Shown: piece by piece, positions 8,021 to 16,728 of the stretch
How the letters are laid out: every line of letters starts with the position of its first letter
Position numbering within the stretch: position 1 is the stretch's first letter
NCBI GenBank assembly: GCA_023443025.1
Contig: JAEZWM010000106.1
Location: 1-19,759 of the forward strand
Reading direction: 5' to 3'
DNA: 19,759 bases
DNA from: Bacillota bacterium
GTDB lineage: Bacteria > Bacillota > Clostridia > Tissierellales > Peptoniphilaceae
Notes under the pieces: generated by a model
What the model was told of the DNA's origin: nothing
Database searches by the model: none
The model's input: only the letters and a program-made list of their open reading frames with translations
Position numbers and translations under genes: made by a program

Positions 8021-8056
8021 AAAAAGGTAGATCGCTACTTGAGCATTCTACCTTTT
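8021..8056 (-). terminator. Terminator after the lipoprotein gene
   Basis: On the minus strand AAAAGGTAGA pairs with TCTACCTTTT (10-bp stem, 16-base loop) and is followed by a T run. It starts 10 bp after the stop codon at 8066 and should end the greA-lysS-lipoprotein transcript. Confidence 0.85.
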
Positions 8057-8065
8057 GTATTTGTT

Positions 8066-8518
8066 TTACTCTTGTTCCTCATCTTCCGGGATTACTGCTG
8101 CTCCCGGTTCATCTCCTATTTGAGCGTCGTTATCAGGCTCTTCCGGAGTTTGTGTTGAAGGTACTATGTTTCTGGTTTCTTCTTCAGGTGCTTCCGGTTG
8201 TACAGGATTTTCTATTTCCTCATGTGGAGGTTTTTCGTTTTCTTCAGGTGTATTTGGTTTTACTTCTTTTAATTCGTCATCTTTAGTTTCTGTATCTTTT
8301 TTCTCTTCTTTTTCCTTTTCTTCTGACTCTAGCTCTTTTCCTGAAAGAACGTATAGAACTTCGTCTTTTTGCTCAGGTTTAACTATTACATACTCTACTG
8401 TACGACTTCTGTCTATTTTACCTTCCAGATCGTCTGTAATAGAGGTTTGTACGCAGCCTGAAAGAAGTCCAACTGCTAGAGTAATAGTTGTAATTATGAT
8501 AGGGTATTTAAGTTTCAT
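8066..8518 (-). CDS. Acidic lipoprotein of unknown function
   Basis: I do not recognise this 150-residue protein. It has a lipoprotein signal peptide: a lysine-containing start (MKLK), a hydrophobic core (about 6-19) and the lipobox LLSGC with the lipidated C22. After a short ordered-looking segment (about 28-60, with VEYVIVKPEQKDEVLYVLSG), the remaining 90 residues are low-complexity, rich in Glu, Pro, Thr and Asp, and probably disordered. That makes it a membrane-tethered surface protein. An AAAGGAG site precedes the ATG, and it sits 22 bp after lysS, so it is transcribed with lysS. The co-expression may only reflect position. The composition resembles the linker of the thioredoxin-like protein encoded next. 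Confidence 0.8.
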   Translation of the reverse strand: MKLKYPIIITTITLAVGLLSGCVQTSITDDLEGKIDRSRTVEYVIVKPEQKDEVLYVLSGKELESEEKEKEEKKDTETKDDELKEVKPNTPEENEKPPHEEIENPVQPEAPEEETRNIVPSTQTPEEPDNDAQIGDEPGAAVIPEDEEQE

Positions 8519-8540
8519 AAAACTCCTTTCGTATAGATGG

Positions 8541-10013
8541 TTAATCTATTGGCTTCATCGTTGGGAACAGGATTACGTCTCTAATGGATTCTCTACCGGT
8601 AATTATCATAACCAGCCTATCAACTCCAATTCCCAGTCCGCCTGTCGGTGGAAGTCCTACTTCAAGCGCATTAATAAAGTCATTATCCATCATATGTGCT
8701 TCGTTATCTCCGCTTTCTCTTGCAGCTACTTGTGCTTCGAATCTTTGTCTTTGATCTCTTGCATCATTTAACTCTGAAAATGCATTTGCGATTTCGTGTG
8801 CATTACAGAATGCTTCGAATCTATGAGTATATCTTCCATCTTCAGGATCTCTTTTAGAAAGTGGACTTACTTCTACAGGGTGGTGAGTGATAAAGGTTGG
8901 CTGAATAAGTTTGTCTTCACAAAACTCTTCAAAGAATTCAGCTATGATATGACCTCTAGTGAAGTGAGGTTCTATCTCGATGCCTTTTTCTTTAGCTAGT
9001 GCTATTGCCTCTTCTTCTGTTTTATAATCTTCAAAGTCGATTCCGGTATACTCTTTAATTGCATCCGTCATCTTCATTCTGTTCCATGGCGGTGTAAAGT
9101 CCAGCTCGTTTCCTGCGAATTCAATTACAGATGTACCTCTTGTTTCTTTAACTACATAGTGAACCAGTTCTTCTGTTAATTTTAACATATATTCATAGTC
9201 TTCATATGCAGCATAAAGCTCAATTGCTGTGTATTCAGGATTATGAGTTGAGTCCATTCCCTCGTTTCTAAACATTCTACCCATTTCATATACTTTTTCA
9301 AATCCACCAACGATGAGTCTTTTTAGGTATAACTCGTTAGCGATTCTAAGGTACATATCAATGTCCAATGTGTTATGATGAGTGATAAATGGTCTTGCAA
9401 CTGCACCTCCTGCTATGGTGTTTAATACAGGTGTTTCAACTTCAAGGTAACCTTGATCATCCAGGTATCTTCTGATTGCTTTTAAGATTTTATTTCTTAA
9501 AAGAAATGTCTCTTTGACTTCCGGATTAACAATAAGATCTACATACCTTTGTCTGTATCTTAAGTCAGGATCTACAAGTCCGTGGAACTTTTCAGGTAGA
9601 ATCTGAAGTGATTTCGTAAGTAGGGTAAGCTTTTTTGTTCTAATTGAAATCTCTCCTGTTTTTGTCGTGAAGACTTCACCTTCTGCTCCAATAATGTCAC
9701 CAATATCTAACTTTTGAACTTCAGCGTATTCTTCTTCGCCCAAATCGTTTAATCTATTGAATAACTGAATTCTTCCGGAAGAATCCTGTAAGTGCATAAA
9801 GTTTACCTTACCATGACCCCTTTTTGACATTATTCTTCCTGCAACTCTTACGCTTTTTCCTTCGTAGTCATTGTAGTTATTTATGATGTCATTTGCTAGG
9901 TTTCTATTTGTAAACTTTCCAATTTTATGTGGATCTTTTCCTTCAGCTATAAGTGCATCCAGTTTTTCTCTTTTAATCTGTAACATTTCGTTTAAATCTT
10001 GTATCTCTGACAT
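8541..10013 (-). CDS. lysS: Lysyl-tRNA synthetase, class II
   Basis: It charges tRNA-Lys with lysine using ATP, in the cytoplasm. The 490 residues match the bacterial class II enzyme. An N-terminal OB-fold anticodon-binding domain (about 54-140, VRVAGRIMSKRGHGKVNFMHL) precedes the catalytic core. Motif 1 is near 171-196, motif 2 near 242-262 (MGRMFRNEGMDSTHNPEYT) and motif 3 near 453-473 (GLPPTGGLGIGVDRL). All are intact. An AGGAGG site lies before the ATG, 45 bp after greA, an arrangement (greA-lysS) common in Gram-positive bacteria. It is probably transcribed from the greA promoter. Confidence 0.98.
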   Translation of the reverse strand: MSEIQDLNEMLQIKREKLDALIAEGKDPHKIGKFTNRNLANDIINNYNDYEGKSVRVAGRIMSKRGHGKVNFMHLQDSSGRIQLFNRLNDLGEEEYAEVQKLDIGDIIGAEGEVFTTKTGEISIRTKKLTLLTKSLQILPEKFHGLVDPDLRYRQRYVDLIVNPEVKETFLLRNKILKAIRRYLDDQGYLEVETPVLNTIAGGAVARPFITHHNTLDIDMYLRIANELYLKRLIVGGFEKVYEMGRMFRNEGMDSTHNPEYTAIELYAAYEDYEYMLKLTEELVHYVVKETRGTSVIEFAGNELDFTPPWNRMKMTDAIKEYTGIDFEDYKTEEEAIALAKEKGIEIEPHFTRGHIIAEFFEEFCEDKLIQPTFITHHPVEVSPLSKRDPEDGRYTHRFEAFCNAHEIANAFSELNDARDQRQRFEAQVAARESGDNEAHMMDNDFINALEVGLPPTGGLGIGVDRLVMIITGRESIRDVILFPTMKPID

Positions 10014-10058
10014 ATTACCTCCTGTATTAAAGAAAAGATATTATTCTTACTAATACTA

Positions 10059-10535
10059 TTATACTATAATATCGATTATTTTGTATTCTACAATTCCTCC
10101 GGGAGCATTAACGGAGATTTTTTCTCCTTTTTTGCATCCTAAAAGTGCGGATCCTACCGGTGAAACATTTGAAATCAATCCTTTAATCGGATCTGCTTCA
10201 GCAGAACCTACTATAGTGTACTCAACTTCTTCATCAAATTCGATGTCGTGCAGTTTTACTTTTAAACCTATGCTTACCTTGTCCTTTGAAATCGTGGATT
10301 CATCGATCATCTGTGCATTTCTAAGCATATGTTCAAGTTTTATAATTCTGTCTTCGTTTTGAGCTTGTTCATTTTTTGCTTCATCGTATTCAGCATTTTC
10401 TGAAAGGTCTCCAAAACCTCTAGCTACTTTAATTTTTTCTGCAATTTCTTTTCTTCTTGTTGATTTTAGATAGTTTAATTCTTCTTCAAGTTTTTGTAAA
10501 CCTTCTTTAGTTAAAATAACTTCCTTTTGTACCAT
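10059..10535 (-). CDS. greA: Transcription elongation factor GreA
   Basis: It rescues backtracked RNA polymerase by stimulating cleavage of the nascent transcript. The 158-residue length is standard. An N-terminal coiled coil (about 1-75) carries the acidic tip GDLSENAEYDEAK with D43 and E46, which hold the second metal in the polymerase secondary channel. The C-terminal globular domain (about 80-158) includes the SPVGSALLGCKKGE segment. An AAGGAG site precedes the ATG, and a good promoter lies 39 bp upstream. Co-transcribed with lysS. Confidence 0.98.
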   Translation of the reverse strand: MVQKEVILTKEGLQKLEEELNYLKSTRRKEIAEKIKVARGFGDLSENAEYDEAKNEQAQNEDRIIKLEHMLRNAQMIDESTISKDKVSIGLKVKLHDIEFDEEVEYTIVGSAEADPIKGLISNVSPVGSALLGCKKGEKISVNAPGGIVEYKIIDIIV

Positions 10536-10573
10536 AACTATTCTCCTTAGTGTAATATCGCTTAATAAAGCGA

Positions 10574-10602
10574 ATGTTAATATATTTTTAAGTTTTTGTC
10601 AA
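10574..10602 (-). promoter_or_regulatory. Sigma-A promoter of greA-lysS
   Basis: On the minus strand a perfect -35 TTGACA (10597-10602) and TAACAT (10574-10579) are separated by 17 bp. A small hairpin, TCGCTT-TATT-AAGCGA (10558-10573), lies at the expected transcript start. Confidence 0.75.
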
Positions 10603-10668
10603 GTTAATATGTTTAGATTTAAGGCTTTTGATGTTAGAAACTATAATAACCTTAACAATCCTTATATC

Positions 10669-11631
10669 TTAACTTTCAAATTCTTCAAGAATCTGTAAAA
10701 CCTCATCCATACTACTCGCGGTATTTATTTTGTTTTTAAATACATTTGATCTCGGTAAGCCTTTTAGATACCATGCTGCATGCTTTCTCATTTCGGTTAC
10801 TGTTATGCGTTCCGGTTTATAATTACTGATTTTTTCATAGTGTTTTAAAAGAACTTCTTTTCTTTCCACGAAAGTTGGTGGTTTTGATTTATTTCCTTTT
10901 AAAGCCTCTTTAATCTCTTTAAATAAAAACGGGTTTCCAAGAGCTCCCCTGGCAATCATAACTGCGTCGCATCCTGTGTATTTTAACATATGGATGGCAT
11001 CACCTGATGTAAAAATATTTCCATTTCCAATTACGGGAATTTTAAGAGCCCCTTTTATTTCTTTTATGGCCTCTAAATCCACATCCCCTGCATAATAAGC
11101 ATCTCTGGTTCTGCCATGTACTGTTAGCTGAGTTACGCCTGCTTGTTCACATATTTTTGCAATTTCAAGGTAGTTTTTATGATCTTCATCTACCCCAAGT
11201 CTGATTTTTGCAGTTACAGGAATATTTGAAACTCTAACCATGGTCTCCAGGATTTTCCCTACTAGATCGGGCTCGTTTAATAGGTATGACCCTTCTTTAT
11301 TTTTAAAAATCTTTGGGGCGGGACATCCCAGATTAAAGTCCAAGATCTTTATATTTTTGAGATTATTAATTCTTTCATATATAATCATTTCTATGATTTC
11401 TACATCCCTACCAAAGATTTGAATCCCGACTTCTTCCTCTTCTCCCATGTCGAGTAGCCTATCAGTGCCGGCATCCTTGTAATAGAGTCCTTTAACATTT
11501 ACCATCTCTGTAAAGCAGAGGTCTGCTCCAAAGCTTGTAGTTATCTCTCTAAAAGCTCTATCGGTTACTCCTGCCATAGGAGCCATATAGAGCGTGGGAT
11601 TATCTTTTTCTGTCGTCTCTATTTTTTTCAT
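10669..11631 (-). CDS. dusB: tRNA-dihydrouridine synthase (DusB type)
   Basis: An FMN enzyme that reduces specific uridines in tRNA to dihydrouridine with NADPH. The 320-residue protein has the usual layout: a flavin TIM barrel (about 12-245) followed by a helical tRNA-binding domain. Visible motifs are YMAPMAGVTDRAF (15-27), DFNLGCPAPKIFKNKEG with catalytic C103, TAKIRLG, TVHGRTRDAYY and GNGNIF. The start overlaps the end of coaX by 32 bp. The nearest purine-rich site (AAAAGG) is unusually far from the ATG (about 15 bases), so translation may rely on coupling to coaX. No better internal start was found: M16 is already inside the flavin motif. Confidence 0.95.
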   Translation of the reverse strand: MKKIETTEKDNPTLYMAPMAGVTDRAFREITTSFGADLCFTEMVNVKGLYYKDAGTDRLLDMGEEEEVGIQIFGRDVEIIEMIIYERINNLKNIKILDFNLGCPAPKIFKNKEGSYLLNEPDLVGKILETMVRVSNIPVTAKIRLGVDEDHKNYLEIAKICEQAGVTQLTVHGRTRDAYYAGDVDLEAIKEIKGALKIPVIGNGNIFTSGDAIHMLKYTGCDAVMIARGALGNPFLFKEIKEALKGNKSKPPTFVERKEVLLKHYEKISNYKPERITVTEMRKHAAWYLKGLPRSNVFKNKINTASSMDEVLQILEEFES

Positions 11632-12388
11632 AAATTAATTTTAGTCCTTTTAAGGTTAAAAGTGGATCGAGTTCTTTAATATACTTGCTTTGCTTATGAA
11701 TGAGTCTACTGAATCCACCAGTACCAATTACCTTTACTTCGTTTAAAGCACATCCAAGTTCATCCGCTATCCTTTCAATCAAACCGTCTATTAGTCCAAT
11801 ATATCCGTAGATAATTCCCGACTGCATACTTTGGATTGTAGTTTTTCCAATTACTCTAGATGGATCCGTGAGTTCAACTTTTGGAAGTTTTGATGTACGC
11901 ATAAATAATGCATCACTTGAGATTCCAATACCCGGGGCTATTGCTCCGCCAAGATAGTCTCCTTTTTCATTAATTACATCAAAGCTTATCGCAGTACCTA
12001 TATCTACGACGATAAGTGGTCCTCCATAGTGCTCAAGTCCTGCTACTGAGTTTACGATTCTATCTGCTCCGACTTCTTTTGGATTATCGTATTTTATGTT
12101 AATGCCGGTCTTTGTTCCGACTCCAACTATCATTGGCGTTATCCCAAGATATCTTTCACATACTGTCGGTATGGTATGTGTTAGTTTTGGAACTACTGAT
12201 GCTATGATAACATCTGAAATGTCCTCATATTCTAATTCGTTAACATTTAGTAGCTGCCTTAAAATTAGACCGTATTCGTCTGATGCTTTTTCGGTTGATG
12301 ATGAAATTCTCCATGAATGGGTTAGATTATCACCATCGTATATCCCAAAAACTATATTTGTGTTTCCTATATCTATTACAAGTAACAT
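11600..12388 (-). CDS. coaX: Type III pantothenate kinase
   Basis: It phosphorylates pantothenate, the first step of coenzyme A synthesis, and unlike CoaA is not feedback-inhibited by CoA. The 262-residue protein has ASKHA-fold signatures: DIGNTN (6-11), GADR (107-110) with the conserved Asp, DIGTAISFD (129-137) and GGAIAPG (147-153). It starts 14 bp after the ECF S-component gene, with AAGGAG upstream, and overlaps dusB at its end. Together with the upstream transporter gene this suggests a cell that imports pantothenate rather than making it. No panB, panC or panD is in the window. Confidence 0.97.
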   Translation of the reverse strand: MLLVIDIGNTNIVFGIYDGDNLTHSWRISSSTEKASDEYGLILRQLLNVNELEYEDISDVIIASVVPKLTHTIPTVCERYLGITPMIVGVGTKTGINIKYDNPKEVGADRIVNSVAGLEHYGGPLIVVDIGTAISFDVINEKGDYLGGAIAPGIGISSDALFMRTSKLPKVELTDPSRVIGKTTIQSMQSGIIYGYIGLIDGLIERIADELGCALNEVKVIGTGGFSRLIHKQSKYIKELDPLLTLKGLKLIYEKNRDDRKR

Positions 12389-12402
12389 AGTAAACTCCTT
12401 GT

Positions 12403-13140
12403 CTATTTTTTCTTTAGTACTCCTACTACGGCTGCAACAAGCACTCCTGCTACTAAAATCTCAGGCAATCCGTTTACAACTGCTATGGATAAAATCGCGT
12501 TAAGAGCCGCATCTTTTGACCTCCCAACTGCTTCCATAAAGGATTTTGCATGAAGAAAGTAAACCATGGATAACACTGAAAAAGTGTTGAATGCAGTTCC
12601 AAAAGCCGCAGTCAAATAAAAGCTGAATTTCTTTTGATCTTTGGATGCATTTAGTATAAACATTATTCCGAGAGTAAAAATAATCATCAGAATTTGTGTG
12701 AGCATCCCTGTACTAAATCCTTCTCCGAGCCCCGTTACTAATTTGTAAGTACTATAAATTACCAGTCCTCCTGCAAGTACATAAGAAGCATTTCTCAAGT
12801 GAGATGGATTTAGGTTTTTAATTTTCGCATAAAAGAAGCCCGTTAAATAGCCCATTATAACTCTTGGAAGTACTGAAACGAGTGGGTCCATAAAGATAAA
12901 ACTCGTAACCGTCGGGTTTGTGTATGCTCTTACGAGCGAAAGCAAACCAAAGAAAAGCCCCATAAGTGCTCCTGCTTTTTCTCCAAGTAGTATTGCCGCT
13001 ATTATCACGGGAATGTGAATTGTCGTTGCAAAAATTGGTCCTACCGGGATGAATCCAAGTGGTGTTGTCGTAAGTACAACCATAATTCCCACTAGAAGTC
13101 CCATTGTTGTTAAATCTCTTGTGCTAATTTTTCTTTTCAT
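12403..13140 (-). CDS. panT: ECF transporter S component, probably for pantothenate
   Basis: A membrane substrate-binding subunit that works with a shared energy-coupling module (EcfT and two ATPases), none of which is in the window. The 245 residues are highly hydrophobic, with about six helices. The N-terminal region, including ATTIHIPVIIAAILLGEKAG (about 38-57), is typical of vitamin S components, where this helix contacts the energising module. The pantothenate assignment rests on coaX beginning 14 bp downstream and on general resemblance to PanT-like proteins; another vitamin remains possible. A GGAGG site lies 6 bp before the ATG. Confidence 0.75.
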   Translation of the reverse strand: MKRKISTRDLTTMGLLVGIMVVLTTTPLGFIPVGPIFATTIHIPVIIAAILLGEKAGALMGLFFGLLSLVRAYTNPTVTSFIFMDPLVSVLPRVIMGYLTGFFYAKIKNLNPSHLRNASYVLAGGLVIYSTYKLVTGLGEGFSTGMLTQILMIIFTLGIMFILNASKDQKKFSFYLTAAFGTAFNTFSVLSMVYFLHAKSFMEAVGRSKDAALNAILSIAVVNGLPEILVAGVLVAAVVGVLKKK

Positions 13141-13185
13141 TTTTTCCTCCGATCCAGTTCCGGATAGATACCGGTCGTATTTTAT

Positions 13186-14094
13186 TTATATTGAATTTTT
13201 TATAGCATTTCTCATTGCCGCTTGTGACATAACCATTAATACATCTAAGTTCTCCTGCTCATCGCCTGATGATACTGCGAAGACCGTATCCCCATCTGAA
13301 GTGGTATGAACAGGTTTTATAACAGAAGCATATGCATCATGTCCTGCTATGCAAATTCTTTTCAAGTCCGACTTAGTGAGCCTTGCATTTGTTACAATGA
13401 CCCCAATCGTCGTGTTTTGAAGAGGTGAACTGCTATTATTTCCATTTAATATGATATCCTCTGTTGAGAGAATTTTTCCTGACTCGGGACACTTTGGTCC
13501 TGCGAGTATAACTCCATTTTCATCTACGATGCTGCCAACTGCATTGACCACTGCCAGTGCATAAACCCATGTATCACCACTGTGTACTACCGCTGTTCCT
13601 ATTCCCGATCTCATGGCGTTTTCATTACCTAAAATCTTACCAACCGTAGCTCCACATCCTGCACCTATTTTCCCGGATATAAGTGGGTCTGAAGGTGTAT
13701 CCAGTGCATTTCGTGTAGCTTGAAGCCCTTCTTCTGAACCGGGCCGAACTTTCGAGTCTCCAATACCCAAGTCATAAATTACTGCAGCAGGGACAATAGG
13801 CACAAATGTATCCGGGGTTTCGAATCCAATTCCTCTTTTTTCAAGTTCCTGCATAACCCCAGAGGCTGCATCCAAACCAAAGGCTGAGCCTCCGGTCAGT
13901 AGTATGGCATGGATTCCCTGAACTAGTGTTCCAGGTTCTAAAAGATCTGTCTCTCTTGTCCCTGGAGCTCCTCCTCTTACGTCAACTGCACATGATGCAC
14001 CGCTTTCAAAGACCAGTACCGTACATCCGGTACATGCGTTTGAGTCGCTATAGTGACCAATCTTTAAGGCTTTTTTAAAATCTGTTTTTCCCAT
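13186..14094 (-). CDS. P1 family (DmpA/NylC-like) N-terminal-nucleophile peptidase
   Basis: Members of peptidase family S58 cleave themselves once, exposing a Ser or Thr that then attacks small amide substrates such as D-aminopeptides, beta-peptides or nylon oligomers. The 302-residue protein has GGSAFGLDAASGVM (68-81), GAGCGATVGK (144-153) and the autocleavage region NTTIGVIVTNA (227-237). The predicted cut is between N227 and T228, with T228 as nucleophile, as in the NylC branch. There is no signal peptide, so it is cytoplasmic. It starts one base after the upstream membrane-protein gene (TAG-C-ATG) without a clear ribosome binding site, implying coupling. It sits 45 bp upstream of the pantothenate genes; the natural substrate is unknown. 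Confidence 0.9.
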   Translation of the reverse strand: MGKTDFKKALKIGHYSDSNACTGCTVLVFESGASCAVDVRGGAPGTRETDLLEPGTLVQGIHAILLTGGSAFGLDAASGVMQELEKRGIGFETPDTFVPIVPAAVIYDLGIGDSKVRPGSEEGLQATRNALDTPSDPLISGKIGAGCGATVGKILGNENAMRSGIGTAVVHSGDTWVYALAVVNAVGSIVDENGVILAGPKCPESGKILSTEDIILNGNNSSSPLQNTTIGVIVTNARLTKSDLKRICIAGHDAYASVIKPVHTTSDGDTVFAVSSGDEQENLDVLMVMSQAAMRNAIKNSI

Positions 14095-14095
14095 G

Positions 14096-14560
14096 CTATT
14101 TCTTTTTCTTTGACTTGTACTGTCTAATTGTTTTATTTATTTCCTCTTTATCTTCTAGCTTGGTTGGAAATGCAACAGTAGTTCCCGGTCTTGGACTATT
14201 AACTGTCACTACCAATTGTCCTGTCTTATCGTTAAATGTCCACTGCTTGATATTATCCCATGCTTCTAATCTACCATTAAAGTATATTCCTGACTCTGAA
14301 AGTGTAATTTTTTCTGTAGAGTTATATACAAAGTAAGTAGAGATTCCGAGTAGTAATATTTTTAAATAAAGCCCTTCCACCATAAAAATCATGGCCAGTA
14401 GAAGACCGATTAATACATACTGAAGGATTTTGCTTTTTTGTGAGAAATTTTTCCTCTCACCCGATATTTGTTTTCTTATATTAAATATCTTATAGGACAT
14501 ATATAATACAAAAACAAACATCATGGTATAGATTGCTAGTATCATGTCATTACTGTTCAT
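14096..14560 (-). CDS. Small membrane protein with a C-terminal PH-like domain, function unknown
   Basis: I do not recognise a characterised homologue. The 154-residue protein has one membrane helix near 7-24 and two closely spaced ones near 45-79. A soluble domain of about 75 residues follows, with the pattern ITLSESGIYFNGRLEAWDNIKQW (84-106) seen in bacterial PH-like domains of the DUF5673 kind. It ends in a run of lysines. An AAGGTGG site precedes the ATG. It lies 46 bp past the ftsH stop and its terminator, and is tightly coupled to the peptidase gene downstream. No promoter is evident in the short gap, so it may be expressed by readthrough from ftsH. Confidence 0.75.
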   Translation of the reverse strand: MNSNDMILAIYTMMFVFVLYMSYKIFNIRKQISGERKNFSQKSKILQYVLIGLLLAMIFMVEGLYLKILLLGISTYFVYNSTEKITLSESGIYFNGRLEAWDNIKQWTFNDKTGQLVVTVNSPRPGTTVAFPTKLEDKEEINKTIRQYKSKKKK

Positions 14561-14584
14561 TTATGCACCACCTTTATGTACGAA

Positions 14585-14610
14585 TTAAAAAACCCTTACG
14601 GGTTTTTTAA
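14585..14610 (-). terminator. Terminator overlapping the ftsH stop codon
   Basis: On the minus strand TTAAAAAACCC-GTAA-GGGTTTTTTAA gives an 11-bp stem with a 4-base loop and a T run. It includes the ftsH TAA at 14607-14609. The next gene begins only 25 bp later, so transcription of it must come from leaky termination or an unseen promoter inside ftsH. Confidence 0.85.
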
Positions 14611-16589
14611 TTTAGTTCTATTGGATCATTATCTTCATCATCCGGATTTTTACCTTCTGAAAAGTCCATCTCCGGTGGTTCCTGAGCTTCTTCAGTAGGT
14701 TCGCCCTGCGCTAAATTTTCGGCGATTTTTTTATCCATATCTCTTACTTTTTCAAGTTCTTCGTGTACGATTACTTCTCCATTTGCAGAGCTATGCTTTA
14801 TAAACAGCTCTTCAAATTCATCTGAGTTAAGTGTTTCTTTATCAAGAAGCTCCTTAGCAACCGCATGCAATGTCTGAAGATTCTCGTCTAACAGCCTTAG
14901 AGCTGTATCATATGCGTTACCGATTAAACTTCTCATCTCAGCGTCGATTTCTGCAGCAACTTCCTCTGAATAGTTTCTTGATTTTTGGAAATCTCTTCCT
15001 AAGAAAACATCCTCATCATCGGTACCATACTTCATAGGTCCAAGTTTATTACTCATACCATATGTCGTAACCATTGCTCTCGCTATCTTTGTCGCCCTTT
15101 CTATGTCATTCGAAGCGCCTGTAGAAATATCATCCAATACAAGTCTCTCAGCAGCTCTACCCCCAAGTAGTGAAATAAGTCTATGCTCCATTCCTTTTTT
15201 GGTGTGGTAGTTGGTATCCTCTTCAGGAATATATGCCGTAAATCCTCCTGCCATTCCCCTTGGTATGATAGTAATCATATGGACAGGGTCTGTATCAGGT
15301 AGTAATCTTGAAACTATCGCATGACCTGCTTCGTGATATGCAGTTAGCACTCTTTCTTTTTCAACTACAACTTTGGATTTTTTCTCAGGACCTGCAACAA
15401 CTTTGATTGCTGCTTCTTCAAAGATCTCTCTTGTTATAGCTTTTAGATTTTTTCTAGCAGTCAGTAATGCGGCTTCATTACATAGATTCTCTAAATCTGC
15501 AGGAGTAAAACCTACAGTTGTTTGAGCTATAGCTTTTAGGTTTACATCCGGTTCGAGCTTTTTGTTTCTGGTATGGACATGTAGTATAGCTTCCCTTCCT
15601 TTTACATCAGGGATACCTACATGAACCTGTCTATCGAATCTTCCCGGTCTAAGAATTGCCGGGTCCAGTATATCCGGTCTGTTTGTAGCTGCCATGACGA
15701 TTATACCTTCGTTTGTGCTGAATCCATCCATCTCAACCAGTAATTGGTTAAGTGTTTGTTCTCTTTCGTCATGCCCTCCGCCTAGTCCTGCTCCTCTTCT
15801 TCTACCTACAGCATCTATCTCGTCGATAAATATTATACATGGTGCATTCTTCTTTGCTTCTCCGAATAAATCCCTTACTCTCGAAGCTCCAACACCCACG
15901 AACATCTCAACGAAATCAGAACCACTTATGCTGTAAAAAGGTACTTTTGCTTCACCTGCTACTGCTTTGGATAGATATGTCTTACCGGTTCCGGGAGGCC
16001 CAACTAGAAGTACTCCTTTTGGAATTCTAGCACCCAGTTCTATAAACTTTCTAGGTTCCTTTAAAAAGTCTACAATTTCACCAAGCTCCTCCTTTTCCTC
16101 CACCAGTCCGGCTACATCTGAAAAGTTTACCATCTCTCCGTCTTCCCGATGGAGTTTTGCTTTACTTTTTCCAAAACTCATAACCCTATTGTTGCCACCT
16201 TGGGTTTGCGACATGAATAAGTACCATGCCCCCATAAGCACTGCTACTAAGAACAATGTCGGTAACAATTCCATCCACCACGACCTTTGTGGTGGTTCTT
16301 CTTCCTTCATATCTATATTTTTTGCATCTACTTTTGATTTTAAGTAGTTGTTATAAAAGTCTTGATCTGAACTATAGAGTTTGAATTCTTTACTATCTTT
16401 TAATTCACCGTAGTAGGTGTTTCCTTGTTTGCTAATTTTAGTGATTTGATCACCTTCTAAGTACTCTACAAATTTCGTCATACTGATATCTTCAACCTGT
16501 GGAACTGATCTTCCAAGTCTTGATAACAGTAATGCGAGGAGTAGTAATAGCACTATATAGATAGGTGTTCCTCTGAATCTTTTACTCAA
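14607..16589 (-). CDS. ftsH: ATP-dependent zinc metalloprotease FtsH
   Basis: A hexameric membrane protease that extracts and degrades membrane and regulatory proteins. The 660 residues show two helices (about 9-24 and 107-126) flanking an extracytoplasmic domain. The AAA+ module has Walker A GPPGTGKT (197-204), Walker B IIFIDE (252-257) and the second region of homology ending in RPGRFDR (314-320). The zinc protease has HEAGH (419-423), with D495 as likely third ligand. The acidic tail (about 620-660) looks disordered. The start codon is TTG (16587-16589): a strong GAAAGGGGG site lies 6-7 bases upstream and no ATG fits better. It has its own promoter, downstream of hpt. Confidence 0.98.
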   Translation of the reverse strand: MSKRFRGTPIYIVLLLLLALLLSRLGRSVPQVEDISMTKFVEYLEGDQITKISKQGNTYYGELKDSKEFKLYSSDQDFYNNYLKSKVDAKNIDMKEEEPPQRSWWMELLPTLFLVAVLMGAWYLFMSQTQGGNNRVMSFGKSKAKLHREDGEMVNFSDVAGLVEEKEELGEIVDFLKEPRKFIELGARIPKGVLLVGPPGTGKTYLSKAVAGEAKVPFYSISGSDFVEMFVGVGASRVRDLFGEAKKNAPCIIFIDEIDAVGRRRGAGLGGGHDEREQTLNQLLVEMDGFSTNEGIIVMAATNRPDILDPAILRPGRFDRQVHVGIPDVKGREAILHVHTRNKKLEPDVNLKAIAQTTVGFTPADLENLCNEAALLTARKNLKAITREIFEEAAIKVVAGPEKKSKVVVEKERVLTAYHEAGHAIVSRLLPDTDPVHMITIIPRGMAGGFTAYIPEEDTNYHTKKGMEHRLISLLGGRAAERLVLDDISTGASNDIERATKIARAMVTTYGMSNKLGPMKYGTDDEDVFLGRDFQKSRNYSEEVAAEIDAEMRSLIGNAYDTALRLLDENLQTLHAVAKELLDKETLNSDEFEELFIKHSSANGEVIVHEELEKVRDMDKKIAENLAQGEPTEEAQEPPEMDFSEGKNPDDEDNDPIELN

Positions 16590-16653
16590 AATTATCCCCC
16601 TTTCTAAAAAAATTTATTTTATACGCAATATACGAAAATTTCTTCATTTAATT

Positions 16654-16682
16654 ATTGTAACATTTATACTTGATTTTATCAA
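16654..16682 (-). promoter_or_regulatory. Sigma-A promoter of ftsH with a palindrome at the -35
   Basis: On the minus strand TTGATA (16677-16682) and TACAAT (16654-16659) are 17 bp apart. The -35 lies within the palindrome TTATCAA-TAA-TTGATAA (16676-16692), a possible operator, though A/T-rich palindromes arise by chance. No CtsR or CIRCE heat-shock box is visible. Confidence 0.65.
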
Positions 16683-16728
16683 TAATTGATAATTGCTTAA
16701 TTTTCATTTAACAATGACTTACAAATAG